A stretch of DNA of 5,596 nt from an uncultured Paracoccaceae bacterium. Its GTDB lineage: Bacteria; Pseudomonadota; Alphaproteobacteria; Rhodobacterales; Rhodobacteraceae. The stretch covers positions 1 through 5,596 of the forward strand of contig CALFYQ010000230.1 of assembly GCA_937952085.1 (NCBI GenBank). Reading direction: 5' to 3'. Below the pieces are notes generated by a model. The model was not told where the DNA came from, ran no database searches, and saw only the letters and a program-made list of their open reading frames with translations. Below are positions 4,858-5,596 of the stretch, in pieces. The translations under genes and the position numbers were made by a program. Position 1 is the stretch's first letter, and each line of letters begins with the position of its first letter.

Positions 4858-5596
4858 GCACCAACCTCCGCAAGCTCAAGGTCGACGGCGTCGAGGTCGA
4901 GGTGGATGGGGCGATGACGCTCCTCCAGGCCTGCGAAGTCGCCGGCAGGGAGATCCCCCGCTTCTGCTACCATGAGCGGCTTTCCATCGCCGGCAACTGC
5001 CGGATGTGCCTCGTCGAGGTCGTGGGCGGGCCGCCGAAGCCCGCCGCCTCCTGCGCCATGCAGGTCAAGGACCTGCGGCCGGGGCCGAACGGAGAGCCCG
5101 CGGTGGTCAAGACCAACTCGCCGATGGTCAAGAAGGCACGGGAAGGGGTGATGGAGTTCCTGCTCATCAACCACCCGCTCGACTGCCCGATCTGCGACCA
5201 GGGCGGGGAATGCGATTTGCAAGACCAGGCAATGGCTTACGGCGTCGACTTCTCCCGCTACCGGGAACCGAAGCGGGCGTCGGAGGATCTGAACCTCGGT
5301 CCCCTCGTCGCCACGACGATGACGCGCTGCATCTCCTGCACGCGCTGCGTGCGCTTCACCACCGAGGTCGCGGGCATCACCCAGATGGGCCAGACCGGGC
5401 GCGGCGAGGATTCGGAGATCACCTCCTACCTCAACACCACGCTCGATTCGAACCTTCAGGGCAACATCATCGACCTTTGCCCGGTCGGCGCGCTGACCTC
5501 GAAACCCTACGCCTTCACCGCGCGGCCTTGGGAGCTGACCAAGACCGAGACGATCGACGTGATGGACGCGTTGGGCAGCAACATCCGGGTCGATAC
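4854..5596 (+). CDS. nuoG: NADH-quinone oxidoreductase subunit G (NuoG, 75 kDa type), 3'-truncated
   Basis: NuoG is the largest N-module subunit and wires electrons from NuoF towards the Q-module. The first 247 codons are visible out of a usual ~670-690; the frame is open at the window end. Residues 1-80 form a plant-type ferredoxin domain with N1b ligands Cys38, Cys49, Cys52 and Cys67 (FCYHERLSIAGNCRMC, ASC). The next block, LINHPLDCPICDQGGECDLQ (104-123), gives N5 ligands His107, Cys111, Cys114 and Cys120. TRCISCTRC with Cys159, Cys162 and Cys165, plus Cys209 in DLCPVGALTS, binds N4. The visible part ends in FTARPWELTKTETIDVMDA at the start of the molybdopterin-oxidoreductase-like region. 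The additional N7 cysteine motif seen in E. coli and Thermus is absent up to here, as expected in alphaproteobacteria. The ATG overlaps the preceding stop, with GAGG at 4843-4846 seven bases upstream. Confidence 0.98.
   Translation, partial: MSTNLRKLKVDGVEVEVDGAMTLLQACEVAGREIPRFCYHERLSIAGNCRMCLVEVVGGPPKPAASCAMQVKDLRPGPNGEPAVVKTNSPMVKKAREGVMEFLLINHPLDCPICDQGGECDLQDQAMAYGVDFSRYREPKRASEDLNLGPLVATTMTRCISCTRCVRFTTEVAGITQMGQTGRGEDSEITSYLNTTLDSNLQGNIIDLCPVGALTSKPYAFTARPWELTKTETIDVMDALGSNIRVD

Noticed and set aside
4125..5222. Long minus-strand frame across DUF3291, the small ORF and nuoG
   Set aside because: It is antisense to nuoG residues with conserved Fe-S ligands and crosses several gene junctions; it is a composition artefact.

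Overview
The window is an internal piece of a complex I (NADH:quinone oxidoreductase, nuo/NDH-1) operon from a high-GC alphaproteobacterium, most probably a member of the Rhodobacterales. Three things point there: nuoD is separate from nuoC; the E, F and G subunits closely resemble their Paracoccus/Rhodobacter counterparts; and unrelated small reading frames sit among the nuo genes, as the 'URFs' do in the Paracoccus denitrificans and Rhodobacter capsulatus operons. The family resemblances are recalled, since no search could be run.

Everything reads on the + strand. The order is nuoD (5' end cut off, ends at 918), a three-helix hypothetical membrane protein (915-1340), nuoE with a long C-terminal extension (1341-2399), a possible 14-codon leader (2396-2440), nuoF (2458-3753), a MAPEG-family membrane protein (3763-4194), a DUF3291 protein (4191-4679), a 57-residue hypothetical protein (4684-4857), and nuoG (from 4854, cut off at the window's 3' end). 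Four junctions overlap by four bases in the ATGA or GTGA style, and nuoE starts directly after the upstream stop. The largest gap, 2400-2457, is 58 bases. I see no internal promoter, terminator, RNA gene, mobile element or CRISPR array. This is one polycistronic, translationally coupled unit.

NuoE, NuoF and NuoG form the NADH-oxidising N-module. NuoF binds NADH and FMN and carries cluster N3, NuoE carries N1a, and NuoG carries N1b, N4 and N5. NuoD belongs to the quinone-reducing Q-module. All the cofactor ligands that fall within the window are present, so the complex looks functional.

The unusual content is the accessory material: a helix-hairpin-helix-like domain fused to NuoE; a compositionally distinct membrane protein between nuoD and nuoE; a possible mini-ORF and hairpin in front of nuoF; and three non-nuo genes (MAPEG, DUF3291, 57-residue ORF) between nuoF and nuoG. 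I found no clearly new system. The accessory genes are the part worth testing.
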